DNA of 64,000 bases, taken from positions 372,001 through 436,000 of the forward strand of contig CAJIZH010000004.1 of assembly GCA_905181875.1 (NCBI GenBank), read 5' to 3'. The notes below the pieces were generated by a model, which was not told where the DNA came from, ran no database searches, and saw only the letters and a program-made list of their open reading frames with translations. Of the stretch, positions 27,015 through 36,284 are shown piece after piece. Position 1 is the first letter of the stretch. Each line of letters begins with the position of its first letter. Source of the stretch: Flavobacteriales bacterium UBA6770. Lineage in GTDB: Bacteria; Bacteroidota; Bacteroidia; Flavobacteriales_G; Salibacteraceae. The position numbers were made by a program, and so were the translations under genes.

Positions 27015-27766
27015 GTGCTAAACACCCTTTCTTTATAAATTACAAATAGAATAAGTCTTTCAAAGCCTTGCTTTGCTCTGCCTTCATTTACTAGTATAAG
27101 CTCAAAAAAGTCTTTGTTCTTTTCTTTGGGAATATTTCTCATTCGCAAACAGACAGATTAATGTTCGCCTTAGACAAAGAATCTATCACTTTTAATGCAC
27201 TCCAGTTCGATTGTCATCAACAAATTGGCGATATCGGTAGCCTATTATCCTAGAATGAGTTCTGATGGCGTTGCAAAAGCCCCAAAAACAAATAAGATTT
27301 ATATTGCAAAATATATCCAGAACAACCGACTCACTTTTCATAAAACTAACCAATAAAAAGGGACTTTGCGCATGGTGTACTTTCGATTTAATTCATAAAC
27401 AATTCAAGAAAAATACAATTTGTGATAAAAATGGAACGCTTGAAATGCTAGAGAACTACCAGTTTCGTTTTTAGCATAAATACGGCAGGAAGTTTATTTT
27501 CATGTAACGATACCCAATTTTAATGGAAATACTGCAATAAAAAGGATATTACAAGGAAATCAATACCCTCACGACTAATTATGGACAGTAATATTTACGA
27601 TATCCATAGGTTATAAAGGAATTAAAATACCATATTCATAATCAAGCGATTAAAGTTTAACAGAACAAACTGTTCCTATCGAAGAACTCAAATTTAAGCT
27701 TAAAAAAGTAAAACTTGGAAGACCTTTTTATGTTGAAAAGGAAAGGCGCTATAATGTAAAATTCTA
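27015..27766. pseudogene. 752-base stretch without an intact gene, probably decayed coding DNA
   Basis: No convincing gene is present. Short pieces look protein-like but are broken by stops: a plus-strand piece at 27265-27474 (69 codons), another near 27654-27771 ending KLGRPFYVEKERRYNVKFY, and a minus-strand piece of about 43 codons ending at 27013-27015. Neighbouring frames share the text in a way that suggests lost frames. None was recognised. It separates the lipid A run from the polysaccharide genes, a common place for turnover. Confidence 0.35.
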
Positions 27767-29224
27767 TTAATCAACAGCTTTAAGGCTATCTTCTGCAGTC
27801 TTTCGTGCGTAAAGATCTAACGCCACAACAATAGCAAAACAACCCCAAAATGGGACTGAAGCTTTATCTGTATCTAGGAAGTTATTTAGAAATCCGTGAA
27901 TCAAATAGGTCGTTATTCCTAGAATCGCAGCAAGATTAAGCAATTTCATACTTTGTTCTTCTAGCTTATAGTAGAGAGGAATAGCCGTATAATAAAACAT
28001 GAAAATGAGCAACAAAAAGGTAACTAAACCTAAGACCCCTGTTTCCGCAAGTGGTCCAAAATACTCACTATGTGCATTTCCACCATCTCCAAAGTTTGTA
28101 GAGATTATCGTTAGTAAACTTGAGTGCTGATAAGGCGCGTACAAAAACGAATAAGTTCCAGGGCCATGACCAAATATAGGGCGCTCAGCAAACATATCTA
28201 AAGCAGCATTCCAACGATTCAAGCGTTCAACATTACTCGCGTCTGTTGCCACATTCGAAATCGACTCTACATGTTCAGATAAATCATTAGAAGAATCCTG
28301 ACGGTTCTTTTCTAATTTCTGCATAATCTCTGTCTGGAGATTGAATAGAATAAATAGCGCAAAAGCTCCCGCTGCGAGAAGGTATTTTATATGAACCCTC
28401 CAATGAATTACTAGTGTAACCAAAAGCGCACCCAACAAGCTAACCCAAGCAGCTCTGGTATAACTAAAAATTACTCCAACAATAAACAATACCAAAATCA
28501 TAAAGAACTGGATTTTAGCAGTAACACGGATTTTTTCAATCCATAAATAACACATTATAATAGGTATATAAAATGCAACGAGAGCCCCATAACTAGTATG
28601 ATCCTTATAAAAGGGCTGCATGACCCAATGCGCAGGTTTTTCTTCAAACCCTCGTATGGCATGGTTAATAACTGTATAAACAATGACTCCTGCCAATGGT
28701 ATGATGTAAAGCCAAAGAAACCGATCAATGTTCTTTCTGTCTTTAAATAAAATAATGGCCATAAAATAGAACGGGACAACAAACCACATTCTAGAAACAA
28801 AAAATTTGAACGAAATAAGAGGTAATTCACTCGGAAAAACGCATATAAAAATCCAAACCAAATTCAACAATACAGCTATTGATAATGGATGTTTGAGAAT
28901 GCGCATATCATACTTCCAATCGTATACCACCTTAGCAAAAAAGATCAGCATTGCTCCAAACATAAGAGGCTCTGTTGGAAGATATATTCCCAAGCCAAAC
29001 TCTAGTTTTTCAAGATTTTGTGATAGCGGAGTAAAAAAAACAATCCCCAATAAAAGCCAATCAAGTTTAAAAAGGGCAACTCCAATAACCGTCACAACAA
29101 TTGGCAGCCCCCACAAATAATAGAACTCATAGGCTGAGGCAACAGATGCAGCCACAACAAACAATGCGATAACCAAATAAAAAGTATTGGTTTTACCTTG
29201 TTCTGTTGCTAAGCTAAATGTCAA
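27767..29224 (-). CDS. O-antigen ligase / Wzy-type polymerase family protein
   Basis: An integral membrane protein of 485 residues with about 11-12 hydrophobic segments. It has a large outer loop (about residues 320-400) and the Wzy_C-type block FGHGPGTYSFLY followed by NAHSEYFGPLAETGVLG, which is diagnostic of O-antigen ligases and polymerases. Such proteins join or polymerise surface glycan on undecaprenyl carriers on the periplasmic side. It is 20 bases downstream of a Wzz-like gene, supporting a role in O-antigen or capsule assembly. Ligase and polymerase cannot be told apart by sequence alone. Confidence 0.88.
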   Translation of the reverse strand: MTFSLATEQGKTNTFYLVIALFVVAASVASAYEFYYLWGLPIVVTVIGVALFKLDWLLLGIVFFTPLSQNLEKLEFGLGIYLPTEPLMFGAMLIFFAKVVYDWKYDMRILKHPLSIAVLLNLVWIFICVFPSELPLISFKFFVSRMWFVVPFYFMAIILFKDRKNIDRFLWLYIIPLAGVIVYTVINHAIRGFEEKPAHWVMQPFYKDHTSYGALVAFYIPIIMCYLWIEKIRVTAKIQFFMILVLFIVGVIFSYTRAAWVSLLGALLVTLVIHWRVHIKYLLAAGAFALFILFNLQTEIMQKLEKNRQDSSNDLSEHVESISNVATDASNVERLNRWNAALDMFAERPIFGHGPGTYSFLYAPYQHSSLLTIISTNFGDGGNAHSEYFGPLAETGVLGLVTFLLLIFMFYYTAIPLYYKLEEQSMKLLNLAAILGITTYLIHGFLNNFLDTDKASVPFWGCFAIVVALDLYARKTAEDSLKAVD

Positions 29225-29244
29225 ATCAGGGATATATTAAAAAC

Positions 29245-30258
29245 TTATCGCTTTTGAATGCGATGGTAATTCTCCAAACCAATAATGATAAGCACGGAGA
29301 AAACAAAGGTTGCAATTACCGACACAACGACTATTAACCAACGAATTGGATAGGCTTTCTTTTCAGAAGCCCAAGCTTTATTCACGGTAAATTTATGGGT
29401 AACATTTTGTGTTGCATCCACCTTAAGCTCTTCGTATTTCGCTCTAAGCAATAACAAACGTTCCAATTCAAATTCTCTTTGATCAATCAGTCGTTCTTGT
29501 AATGGGCCATATTTTCCCAATGTATCAAGCATTTGCTTCAGTTGTTTAGAAGCACTTTTATTACCCTGAGCAACCACTTTATAGTATTCTTGAGAAAGCA
29601 TTTCTGTTTGCTTTTCAGCATTAGCTATTCCTTTTTCACCCAACATTCTTAAAGTATCATCGGAGGCTCTCATGCGGGCTTCCATTTTCTCATACTCCTC
29701 TTTGATAACAACTAATGCTTGTTTTGCTCTACCGTGAATCATTGCATTTTTTGCAGAATCAAGTAAAGACGCAATGTCGTTCGCAATTGCGGCAGCCATG
29801 TTTTTGTCTTTATCCAATACCCGAATTTCAATAGACTGAAACTCCGTTCTTTTGTAGGAAACATTGTCTTCCCAAGTCTTGATCAATTTTGTTTGAGGAA
29901 AACTTTCGTCCGCACCAATTTCGTAATGGGTCATTAGCTGATATTTCGACACAATTCTATCACGAATCATCTCGGAATTCAATATTTGAAGCATCTGTTC
30001 GGCCTGTTCTTCCTCGCCAAACTGCACGATATCATTTTTCGCGCCGGCATCCTCTGTCATAACTCCTTTAGAAATAGAACTAGAAAATGCTGGGAAGAAA
30101 ACGTAAGTAGATTCAAACTTTTCTTCAATAATTAATGAGACCGCAGATGAGATAAGCGCTGCGGCTCCACACACAATAATTAGTTGTTTTTTCCATTTAA
30201 GAAGAAACACCAAAAGGTTGGTGCTATCAAATTGCTCATTGTACTGTTCTGCACTCAT
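29245..30258 (-). CDS. Wzz-like polysaccharide chain-length determinant
   Basis: A polysaccharide co-polymerase type protein of 337 residues. It has one membrane helix near the N terminus (LIIVCGAAALISSAVSLIIEE, about residues 29-49), a long periplasmic coiled-coil region rich in Gln/Glu/Lys, and a second helix at the C terminus (WLIVVVSVIATFVFSVLIIIG). The VNKAWASEKKAYPIRWLIVV block just before the last helix follows the Wzz pattern. It lacks a tyrosine kinase domain. It is transcribed with the ligase-like gene downstream and has a promoter candidate at 30281-30288. Confidence 0.88.
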   Translation of the reverse strand: MSAEQYNEQFDSTNLLVFLLKWKKQLIIVCGAAALISSAVSLIIEEKFESTYVFFPAFSSSISKGVMTEDAGAKNDIVQFGEEEQAEQMLQILNSEMIRDRIVSKYQLMTHYEIGADESFPQTKLIKTWEDNVSYKRTEFQSIEIRVLDKDKNMAAAIANDIASLLDSAKNAMIHGRAKQALVVIKEEYEKMEARMRASDDTLRMLGEKGIANAEKQTEMLSQEYYKVVAQGNKSASKQLKQMLDTLGKYGPLQERLIDQREFELERLLLLRAKYEELKVDATQNVTHKFTVNKAWASEKKAYPIRWLIVVVSVIATFVFSVLIIIGLENYHRIQKR

Positions 30259-30280
30259 TTTTCAATTTTAAAAAGTTCGC

Positions 30281-30288
30281 CAAAAGTA
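30281..30288 (-). promoter_or_regulatory. Bacteroidota -7 element before the Wzz-like gene
   Basis: TACTTTTG on the minus strand, 22 bases before the Wzz-like start, in the 55-base divergent gap with the glycosyltransferase. Confidence 0.5.
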
Positions 30289-30313
30289 AGCGAATTCAAT
30301 TAGTTTAGCTACT

Positions 30314-31444
30314 TTGAAAATAGCTGTAAACACTCGACTTCTGATTAAGAACAAACTCGATGGTATCGGGTGGTTTAGCTATGAAACTCTCAAAAGAATT
30401 ACCGAACAACGACCCAATGATGAATTTATTTTCATCTTCGATAGAGAATGGGACGATTCTTTCATTTTTAATGAGAACGTAACTCCTGTAAAAATTGGCC
30501 CGCCCAGCAGGCACCCATTCTTATGGTATTTATGGTTCGAACAGTCCATTCCTAAAGTTTTAAAAAAACATCAACCTGACATCTTTCTTTCGCCTGATGG
30601 TTATCTATCGTTAAATACCTCGGTCCCTTCTTTACCTGTAATTCACGACTTAAATTTCGAACATTACCCTAAAGATTTACCATTTTGGTACCGACAGTAC
30701 TACAGAAACTATTTCCCTAAATACGCTCAAAAAGCGACAAGAATAGCTACAGTAAGCGAATTTTCTAAACAAGACATTGTAACTAAATACGGAATTGATG
30801 CATCTAAAATTGGTGTTGTATACAATGGGATTTCTGAATATTTTCAACCTTTAACTGAAGCAGAAAAAGAAAAAAGTAAAACGGAATTTGCTAATTCTAA
30901 ACCCTACTTTATTTTTGTAGGAACGCTACATCCCAGAAAAAACATTGCCCGACTTTTAATTGCTTTTGAAGCTTTCAAAAACTCAGGAAGCTACCAACAC
31001 AAACTCGTTATTGTAGGCAAACGAAAATGGTGGACATCAGAAATGGAAAACACTTTCCAAAGTATATCTGATAAAGGTTCCATAATTTTTCACGAACAAT
31101 TAACTCAAGAGCAGGTAGCCAAGGCAATTGGTGGTTCTGAAGCGCTGCTCTACCCTTCTAACTTTGAAGGATTTGGAATACCAATACTAGAGGGAATGCA
31201 AGCTGGAGTGCCTGTTATTACTAGCAATGTGAGTTCTATGCCGGAAATCGCCTCTGATGCTGCATTGTTGTGTAATCCTTTTGACAGCAAGTCCATTGCT
31301 GAGCAGATGAAAAAATTAATTCACGAACCCAATCTTTCAGAATCACTCATTAGCAAAGGTGCTCTAAGGGCAAAAGATTTTTCATGGGATAAGTCTGCAG
31401 GTTTACTTTGGGAGAATATTGAGAAAGTTGCTTATAACGGTTAA
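30314..31444 (+). CDS. GT4-type glycosyltransferase
   Basis: A GT-B fold transferase of 376 residues, likely acting at the cytoplasmic face of the membrane in surface glycan synthesis. The start is TTG at 30314, directly before KIAVNTRLL, the usual start of this subgroup; no ATG is available. The C-terminal Rossmann half contains FVGTLHPRKN and the nucleotide-sugar motif YPSNFEGFGIPILEGMQAGVPV, with the conserved E-x7-E. It is divergent from the Wzz-like and ligase-like genes and probably works in the same pathway. The sugar donor is not predictable. Confidence 0.9.
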   Translation: MKIAVNTRLLIKNKLDGIGWFSYETLKRITEQRPNDEFIFIFDREWDDSFIFNENVTPVKIGPPSRHPFLWYLWFEQSIPKVLKKHQPDIFLSPDGYLSLNTSVPSLPVIHDLNFEHYPKDLPFWYRQYYRNYFPKYAQKATRIATVSEFSKQDIVTKYGIDASKIGVVYNGISEYFQPLTEAEKEKSKTEFANSKPYFIFVGTLHPRKNIARLLIAFEAFKNSGSYQHKLVIVGKRKWWTSEMENTFQSISDKGSIIFHEQLTQEQVAKAIGGSEALLYPSNFEGFGIPILEGMQAGVPVITSNVSSMPEIASDAALLCNPFDSKSIAEQMKKLIHEPNLSESLISKGALRAKDFSWDKSAGLLWENIEKVAYNG

Positions 31445-31507
31445 TAAATCGAACCAAAACCATTAGTATTTGTAATTACTTCACAGGAGCAATTGCCCAA
31501 TTTGGGC

Positions 31508-31515
31508 TATCTTTG
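31508..31515 (+). promoter_or_regulatory. Bacteroidota -7 element of korAB
   Basis: TATCTTTG, 11 bases before the ATG at 31526. It lies inside the longer frame that opens with TTG at 31493, so the true start is at or after 31526 and the leader is very short. Confidence 0.55.
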
Positions 31516-31525
31516 CAGCTACTCT

Positions 31526-33370
31526 ATGCGCATGAAGGAAACTCAAAAAGAACTTAAGGAAATTACAATCCTTTTCGCCGGTGATTCGGGCGATGGGATG
31601 CAATTAACTGGAAACGAATTCGCCAACACCAATGCTCTATTCGGCAATGACTTGGCTACTTTCCCAAACTTTCCCGCTGAAATTCGGGCACCATTGGGTA
31701 CCGTTGCAGGCGTTTCTGGCTTTCAAATGAAATTTGGTAGCACTGAAGTTTTTACTCCAGGTGATCAGGCCGATGTTATGGTGGCCATGAATTCGGCTGG
31801 ACTAAAATCGAGCTTGCACAATGTTCGCCGTGATGGTTTGGTGATTATCAACACATCTGGTTTTGACAAAAAGAACTTAAAGCTTGCCAAATACGAATCA
31901 AATCCGCTGGAAGACGATACGTTGAAAAACTATCGTGTCTTTAAAATGGATATTACCAAATTGACTCAAGAAACTTTAAAAGATTCAGGCCTTGCGAGAA
32001 AGGATGTTGAACGATCAAAAAACATGTTTGTGTTGGGCTATCTATATTGGATGTTCAACAGAAAAATGGATGGTACAATTGATTTCTTGACGCGCAAGTT
32101 TTCTTCAAAACCAGAAATCTTAAAGGCGAATCTTGATGTAATGAAAGCGGGGTACCACTATGGTGACACAACCGAAACATTCACGTCAAGATTTGAAGTA
32201 AAAAAAGCAGACTTACCAAAGGGGAAGTACCGTTCTGTAATGGGTAACCAGGCTACAGCGATGGGGTTGATTGCTGCTGCTCAAAAATCTGGATTACAGC
32301 TATTTTACGGTTCTTATCCAATTACACCAGCTTCAGATATTTTACATGAGCTAGCTAAACACAAAAACTTTGGCGTTAAGACTTTTCAGGCAGAAGATGA
32401 AATAGCCGCAATTACAGCATGCATTGGTGCTTCATTTGGTGGAGCATTAGCAACTACCGGCTCTTCGGGACCAGGGATTGCTCTGAAAGGTGAAGCATTG
32501 GGATTAGCAGTTATGCTAGAAATTCCGTTGGTTGTTGTAAACGTGCAACGAGGAGGCCCTTCTACTGGATTGCCTACCAAAACAGAACAATCGGATTTAA
32601 TGCAAGCTTTATATGGCAGAAATGGAGAAGCTCAAACGGTTATAGTTGCTCCATCCACTCCTAAAGATGCATTTGCGATTGCTTTTGAAGCTTGCCGATT
32701 AGCAGTAGAACACATGATGCCTGTTATGATGTTGAGTGATGGTTATATCGCTAACGGTTCAGAGCCTTGGGCTTTTCCTGCATCGGCTGATTTACCTGCA
32801 ATTACACCAAAATTTGCTGACCCTTCGAAATATGAGGATAAAGAATACTTGCCTTATAAAAGAGACGAAAACTTAGTTAGAGAATGGGCGATTCCAGGAA
32901 TGCCTGGATTAGAGCACAGGGTTGGTGGACTTGAAAAAGAGGACCTTACAGGCAACGTTTCTTACGACCCAGATAATCATGAGTACATGGTTAAAATACG
33001 TGCAGCTAAAATCAAGAAAATAGAAGATGATATTCCGTTGCAGGCTATAGATCAAGGGCCAGAAAAAGGAAAGTTACTAGTATTAGCTTGGGGCTCTCCT
33101 TATGGCGCTATTAAAACTGCTGTTCGTCAATTATTAGCTGAAGGTTACGTCGTAAGTCATGCCCACATTAAGTATCTAAATCCATTTCCAAAGAACTTAG
33201 GCGAGGTCTTAGGCAACTTTGAGCAAGTTTTAATACCAGAAATCAATGATGGTCAGTTGGATATATTAATTCGAAACAAGTTCTTAATTCCTTCGAAGCG
33301 GTTATGTAAAATCAAAGGCTTGCCATTTACAGCAGGTGAGATTATTGAGAAAGTAAAAGAGATATACTAA
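31526..33370 (+). CDS. korA: 2-oxoacid:ferredoxin oxidoreductase, fused gamma-alpha subunit
   Basis: The enzyme oxidises 2-oxoglutarate (or a similar 2-oxoacid) to the acyl-CoA with ferredoxin as acceptor, or runs the reaction backwards. Residues about 1-190 are the gamma domain (FAGDSGDGMQLTGNEFA). From about 215 on is the alpha domain, with YPITPASDILHELA, the TTGSSGPG block and the core GLPTKTEQSDLMQALYGRNGE. The 614-residue fusion matches KorA of aerobic Bacteroidota. I choose ATG 31526; MKETQKELKE at 31532 is a close alternative. korB follows after 29 bases. Confidence 0.93.
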   Translation: MRMKETQKELKEITILFAGDSGDGMQLTGNEFANTNALFGNDLATFPNFPAEIRAPLGTVAGVSGFQMKFGSTEVFTPGDQADVMVAMNSAGLKSSLHNVRRDGLVIINTSGFDKKNLKLAKYESNPLEDDTLKNYRVFKMDITKLTQETLKDSGLARKDVERSKNMFVLGYLYWMFNRKMDGTIDFLTRKFSSKPEILKANLDVMKAGYHYGDTTETFTSRFEVKKADLPKGKYRSVMGNQATAMGLIAAAQKSGLQLFYGSYPITPASDILHELAKHKNFGVKTFQAEDEIAAITACIGASFGGALATTGSSGPGIALKGEALGLAVMLEIPLVVVNVQRGGPSTGLPTKTEQSDLMQALYGRNGEAQTVIVAPSTPKDAFAIAFEACRLAVEHMMPVMMLSDGYIANGSEPWAFPASADLPAITPKFADPSKYEDKEYLPYKRDENLVREWAIPGMPGLEHRVGGLEKEDLTGNVSYDPDNHEYMVKIRAAKIKKIEDDIPLQAIDQGPEKGKLLVLAWGSPYGAIKTAVRQLLAEGYVVSHAHIKYLNPFPKNLGEVLGNFEQVLIPEINDGQLDILIRNKFLIPSKRLCKIKGLPFTAGEIIEKVKEIY

Positions 33371-33399
33371 CCAGCGAATAAGCACCAAAGTTTAAGATT

Positions 33400-34413
33400 A
33401 TGTCAGATACACTTACAGCTAAAGATTTCGCAACAGACCAAGATGTCAGATGGTGTCCTGGTTGTGGCGATTATTCTATCCTTAAACAAGCTCAAAGTGT
33501 TGTAGCTGAATTGGGAAGAAAAAGAGAAGAAATTGTTTTCATATCGGGAATTGGTTGCTCAAGCCGTTTTCCGTATTACATGGAAACCTACGGAATGCAC
33601 TCTATCCATGGCCGAGCGACATCTATCGCAAGTGGACTAAAAGCTATTCGACCTGAATTGGATGTATGGATTATTACAGGTGATGGAGATTCGCTATCTA
33701 TTGGTGGAAATCATTTAATTCATTTATTACGTCGGAATTTTGACGTTAATATTTTGTTGTTTAATAATGAAATTTACGGACTTACAAAAGGACAATACTC
33801 TCCAACGTCTCCGATTGGCACGGTAACTAAGAGTACTCCATTTGGTGCATTAGATCACGCATTTAATCCTTCGGCTGTTGCATTAGGAGCTGATTGTAGC
33901 TTTTTTGCTAGGACTTTAGATCGCGATCCAAAGCATTTAAAAGAGATTTTAAAAAGAGGAAACTCACACCCAGGCGCTTCTTTGATTGAGATTTACCAAA
34001 ATTGCAACGTTTTCAATGACGGTGCCTTTTTTACATTTACTGATAAAGCCACCAAAAGTGGGTCGACTCTATTTGTAGAGCAAGGTCAGCCAATGGTTTT
34101 TGGTGCAGAAAGAGAATTTGGAATTAAATTAGATGGTTTTAAACCTCAAGTTGTAAACCTAAATGAAGGCCATTCTCTAGATGATCTCTGGATTCACGAC
34201 GAACACGATTACATGAAAGCTACTTTGCTTTCCAGAATGTTTGATATTCCTAGTGAAGGCGGCTTACCGAGACCATTTGGAGTATTCTACTCTATTGAAA
34301 GAGGAACTTATGAAGTTGCACTTGAGACACAAGTCCAAGAAGCAACTGAAGCTCTTGGAAAGGGGGATCTGGATAAATTAATTGCAGGTAATAGTACTTG
34401 GGAGATTAAATAA
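33400..34413 (+). CDS. korB: 2-oxoacid:ferredoxin oxidoreductase beta subunit
   Basis: The thiamine diphosphate-binding subunit paired with the gene before it. WCPGCGDYSIL near residue 18 gives the iron-sulfur/TPP region, and the TPP motif runs from GDGDSLSIGGNH to NNEIYGLTKGQYSPTS (about residues 105-148). The length of 337 is usual for the 2-oxoglutarate type. The ferredoxin partner is not in the window. Its 3' end stops one base short of the convergent yebC gene. Confidence 0.93.
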   Translation: MSDTLTAKDFATDQDVRWCPGCGDYSILKQAQSVVAELGRKREEIVFISGIGCSSRFPYYMETYGMHSIHGRATSIASGLKAIRPELDVWIITGDGDSLSIGGNHLIHLLRRNFDVNILLFNNEIYGLTKGQYSPTSPIGTVTKSTPFGALDHAFNPSAVALGADCSFFARTLDRDPKHLKEILKRGNSHPGASLIEIYQNCNVFNDGAFFTFTDKATKSGSTLFVEQGQPMVFGAEREFGIKLDGFKPQVVNLNEGHSLDDLWIHDEHDYMKATLLSRMFDIPSEGGLPRPFGVFYSIERGTYEVALETQVQEATEALGKGDLDKLIAGNSTWEIK

Positions 34414-34414
34414 G

Positions 34415-35131
34415 TTAAACTTCCTCTGACATGGTGTGATAAACGTTAATTACGTCATCATCTTCTTCAATTTTATCTAGAAGCTTGTCTACATCCTTTC
34501 GCTCTTCGTCCGTCAGAGTTTTAGTGTCCGTAGGAATCCGTTCAGTACCCGATTCTATAATTTCTATATTCTTTTCGTCCAGTCCTTTTTGAATGTTTCC
34601 GAACTCAGCAAAATTACCCATTACCATTAAATCCTCATCATCACCTTCAATTTCATCAACTCCAAAATCGATTAGCTCCAATTCCAATTCATCAATTTCA
34701 AGCCCCTCAGGGTTTACTTTAAAGAAACATTTGTGTTCAAACATAAATTCAACACTTCCGCTAGTTCCTAAGCTTCCATTGCATTTATTGAAATAGCTAC
34801 GCACATTAGCAACTGTGCGCGTGGTGTTATCAGTAGCTGTTTCTATTAGGACAGCAATTCCGTGAGCGCCATATCCTTCATAAACCATTTCATTAAAATC
34901 GACCATATCCTTATCTGTGGCTTTCTTTATGGCACGCTCAACGTTATCTTTTGGCATATTAGCCGCTTTGGCATTCTGCATTGCCATTCGCAGACGTAGA
35001 TTATTATCGGGGCTAGGACCGCCTTCCTTAGCAGAAAGAGTAATTTCTTTACCAATTCGAGTGAACGCCTTCGACATAGCCGACCAACGTTTCATCTTTC
35101 TCGCTTTTCTGAATTCGAATGCTCTTCCCAT
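34415..35131 (-). CDS. YebC/PmpR-family DNA-binding regulator
   Basis: A 238-residue cytoplasmic protein of the YebC family; some members regulate transcription and some act on translation. Family blocks are GRAFEFRKARKMKRWSAMSKAFTRIGKEI at the start (span given as residues 1-31), MPKDNVERAIKKA and YEGYGAHGIAVLIE. The acidic C-terminal lobe (about 130-238) is typical. The length is standard and the start is the ATG at 35131. It is not in an operon with its neighbours. Confidence 0.93.
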   Translation of the reverse strand: MGRAFEFRKARKMKRWSAMSKAFTRIGKEITLSAKEGGPSPDNNLRLRMAMQNAKAANMPKDNVERAIKKATDKDMVDFNEMVYEGYGAHGIAVLIETATDNTTRTVANVRSYFNKCNGSLGTSGSVEFMFEHKCFFKVNPEGLEIDELELELIDFGVDEIEGDDEDLMVMGNFAEFGNIQKGLDEKNIEIIESGTERIPTDTKTLTDEERKDVDKLLDKIEEDDDVINVYHTMSEEV

Positions 35132-35317
35132 GATAAATAATTAATGAAAAGCGAAGCTAAGAAATTGCTTGAACTCGAACTAGATGTCAGACATAGTTTT
35201 ACAGAAATTAATGAAGTACCATAAAGCTTTCTCGAACAACAGCATTAGGATCAATACTTTCATTTAAGCGCAAAGAAGAAATGCTATCTAAATTCATTGT
35301 TCTTGACTCCACATCTA
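35132..35317 (+). other. Gap before the first peroxidase gene, with a 26-codon open frame
   Basis: A small frame at 35144-35224 opens with MKSEAKKLLELELD and ends at TAA; it matches nothing I know. No TAnnTTTG promoter is visible. A possible lipoprotein start for the first peroxidase (ATG at 35281, other frame) falls here. Confidence 0.3.
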
Positions 35318-36235
35318 ATGATGAGTTGTATAGGACTTTCTTCTTCGAGAAATTCGTTGCCGATAGAATTAAAACTATATCGCTTTCCAGAAGTTGAACA
35401 TCCTGCAAACAATCAGTATTCACAGGCTAGATTTTTATTGGGTCAAAAATTATTTTTTGACTCAATTCTATCAAGAGACAATAGCCTGAGTTGCAGCTCA
35501 TGCCATATTCCAGAATTTGCTTTTTCAGACACGAATCAGTTTAGTTTGGGTGTTGAAAATCGAATTGGAGTTAGAAATGCGCCTTCTATTATGAATGTTG
35601 GATTTCATCCATATTTCAATAAAGATGGAGGAGTGAATACTTTAGAAAAACAAGTTTTAATTCCAATTCAAGAGCATATAGAAATGGATTTCAATATTGT
35701 AAATATTTCAGATCGTATGTTACGGGATTCCGCATATTATGAAATGAGTATTGATGCATATGATCGATATCCTGATGCCTTTGTGATAACTAGAGCATTG
35801 GCCTGTTTCGAAAGAACATTAATTAGTAATAATAGCAGATTTGACAGATATGTTTCTGGTGATTTTTCTTCACTTAATTCATTGGAAATTGACGGCATGG
35901 AGTTGTTTTATGGAAATAAAGCAAATTGCGCAAGTTGTCACTCTGGATTCAATTTTTCAAATTACTCATTTAAAAACAATGGTTTAAAAATGAACTACGC
36001 TGACTCTGGCAGAATGCGGGTTACTAAACAAGAAAAAGATCGAGCATTATTTAAAGTTCCTACTCTGCGTAACGTTGATTTTACAAGTCCTTACATGCAC
36101 GATGGTTCGCTTAAAACTTTGGAGGCTGTTATTGAACATTATTCTAGTGGCGTGGTGCAATTTAAAAATAAAAGTGAATCTATCCATGCTCCATTAGCAA
36201 ATGAATTGTTTAAATTACCATTGTTGCATTTTTAA
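35318..36235 (+). CDS. Di-heme cytochrome c peroxidase, C terminus lost by frameshift
   Basis: A MauG/CcpA-family periplasmic enzyme that reduces H2O2 with cytochrome electrons. Two c-type heme sites are present: CSSCH (about base 35492) and CASCH (about 35930); KVPTLRNVDFTSPYMHDGSL is the family's signature. The last in-frame residues FKLPLLHF do not fit the family. The expected ending AFLKTLSDSTLKN is readable one frame over at 36226-36264, with its stop at 36265-36267, so a short deletion with frameshift lies near 36217-36225. The N terminus is also unclear: the in-frame ATG at 35318 gives MMSCIGL, perhaps the remains of a lipobox. Confidence 0.8.
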   Translation: MMSCIGLSSSRNSLPIELKLYRFPEVEHPANNQYSQARFLLGQKLFFDSILSRDNSLSCSSCHIPEFAFSDTNQFSLGVENRIGVRNAPSIMNVGFHPYFNKDGGVNTLEKQVLIPIQEHIEMDFNIVNISDRMLRDSAYYEMSIDAYDRYPDAFVITRALACFERTLISNNSRFDRYVSGDFSSLNSLEIDGMELFYGNKANCASCHSGFNFSNYSFKNNGLKMNYADSGRMRVTKQEKDRALFKVPTLRNVDFTSPYMHDGSLKTLEAVIEHYSSGVVQFKNKSESIHAPLANELFKLPLLHF

Positions 36236-36267
36236 AGACATTATCGGATAGCACACTAAAAAATTAA
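36226..36267 (+). pseudogene. Out-of-frame original 3' end of the first peroxidase
   Basis: Frame 1 reads AFLKTLSDSTLKN and then TAA. This closely matches AFLKTLTDASLAKN near the end of the second peroxidase at 38334-38375, so it is the authentic C terminus, now out of frame. Its stop was four bases before the ATG of the second peroxidase. Confidence 0.75.
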
Positions 36268-36271
36268 TAAA

Positions 36272-36284
36272 ATGAAAAATAAAA
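36272..36284 (+). pseudogene. Detached start of the second peroxidase gene
   Basis: ATG at 36272 followed by AAAAATAAAA, ending exactly at the left edge of the IS element. Joining it to 37285 onward restores the frame MKNKILKYGLIGIVILVI and a lipobox. Read through the IS end it stops after nine codons. Confidence 0.85.
36277..36284 (+). repeat. Target site duplication, left copy
   Basis: AAATAAAA, identical to the copy directly after the right end of the IS at 37277-37284. Confidence 0.85.

Noticed and set aside
27265-27474. 69-codon frame in the decayed stretch as a real gene
   Set aside because: No start signal, no family resemblance, and neighbouring frames carry equally plausible pieces.
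35208-35423. Minus-strand open frame of 71 codons over the start of the first peroxidase
   Set aside because: Its protein resembles no known family and it overlaps coding text on the other strand; it is best read as a chance frame.
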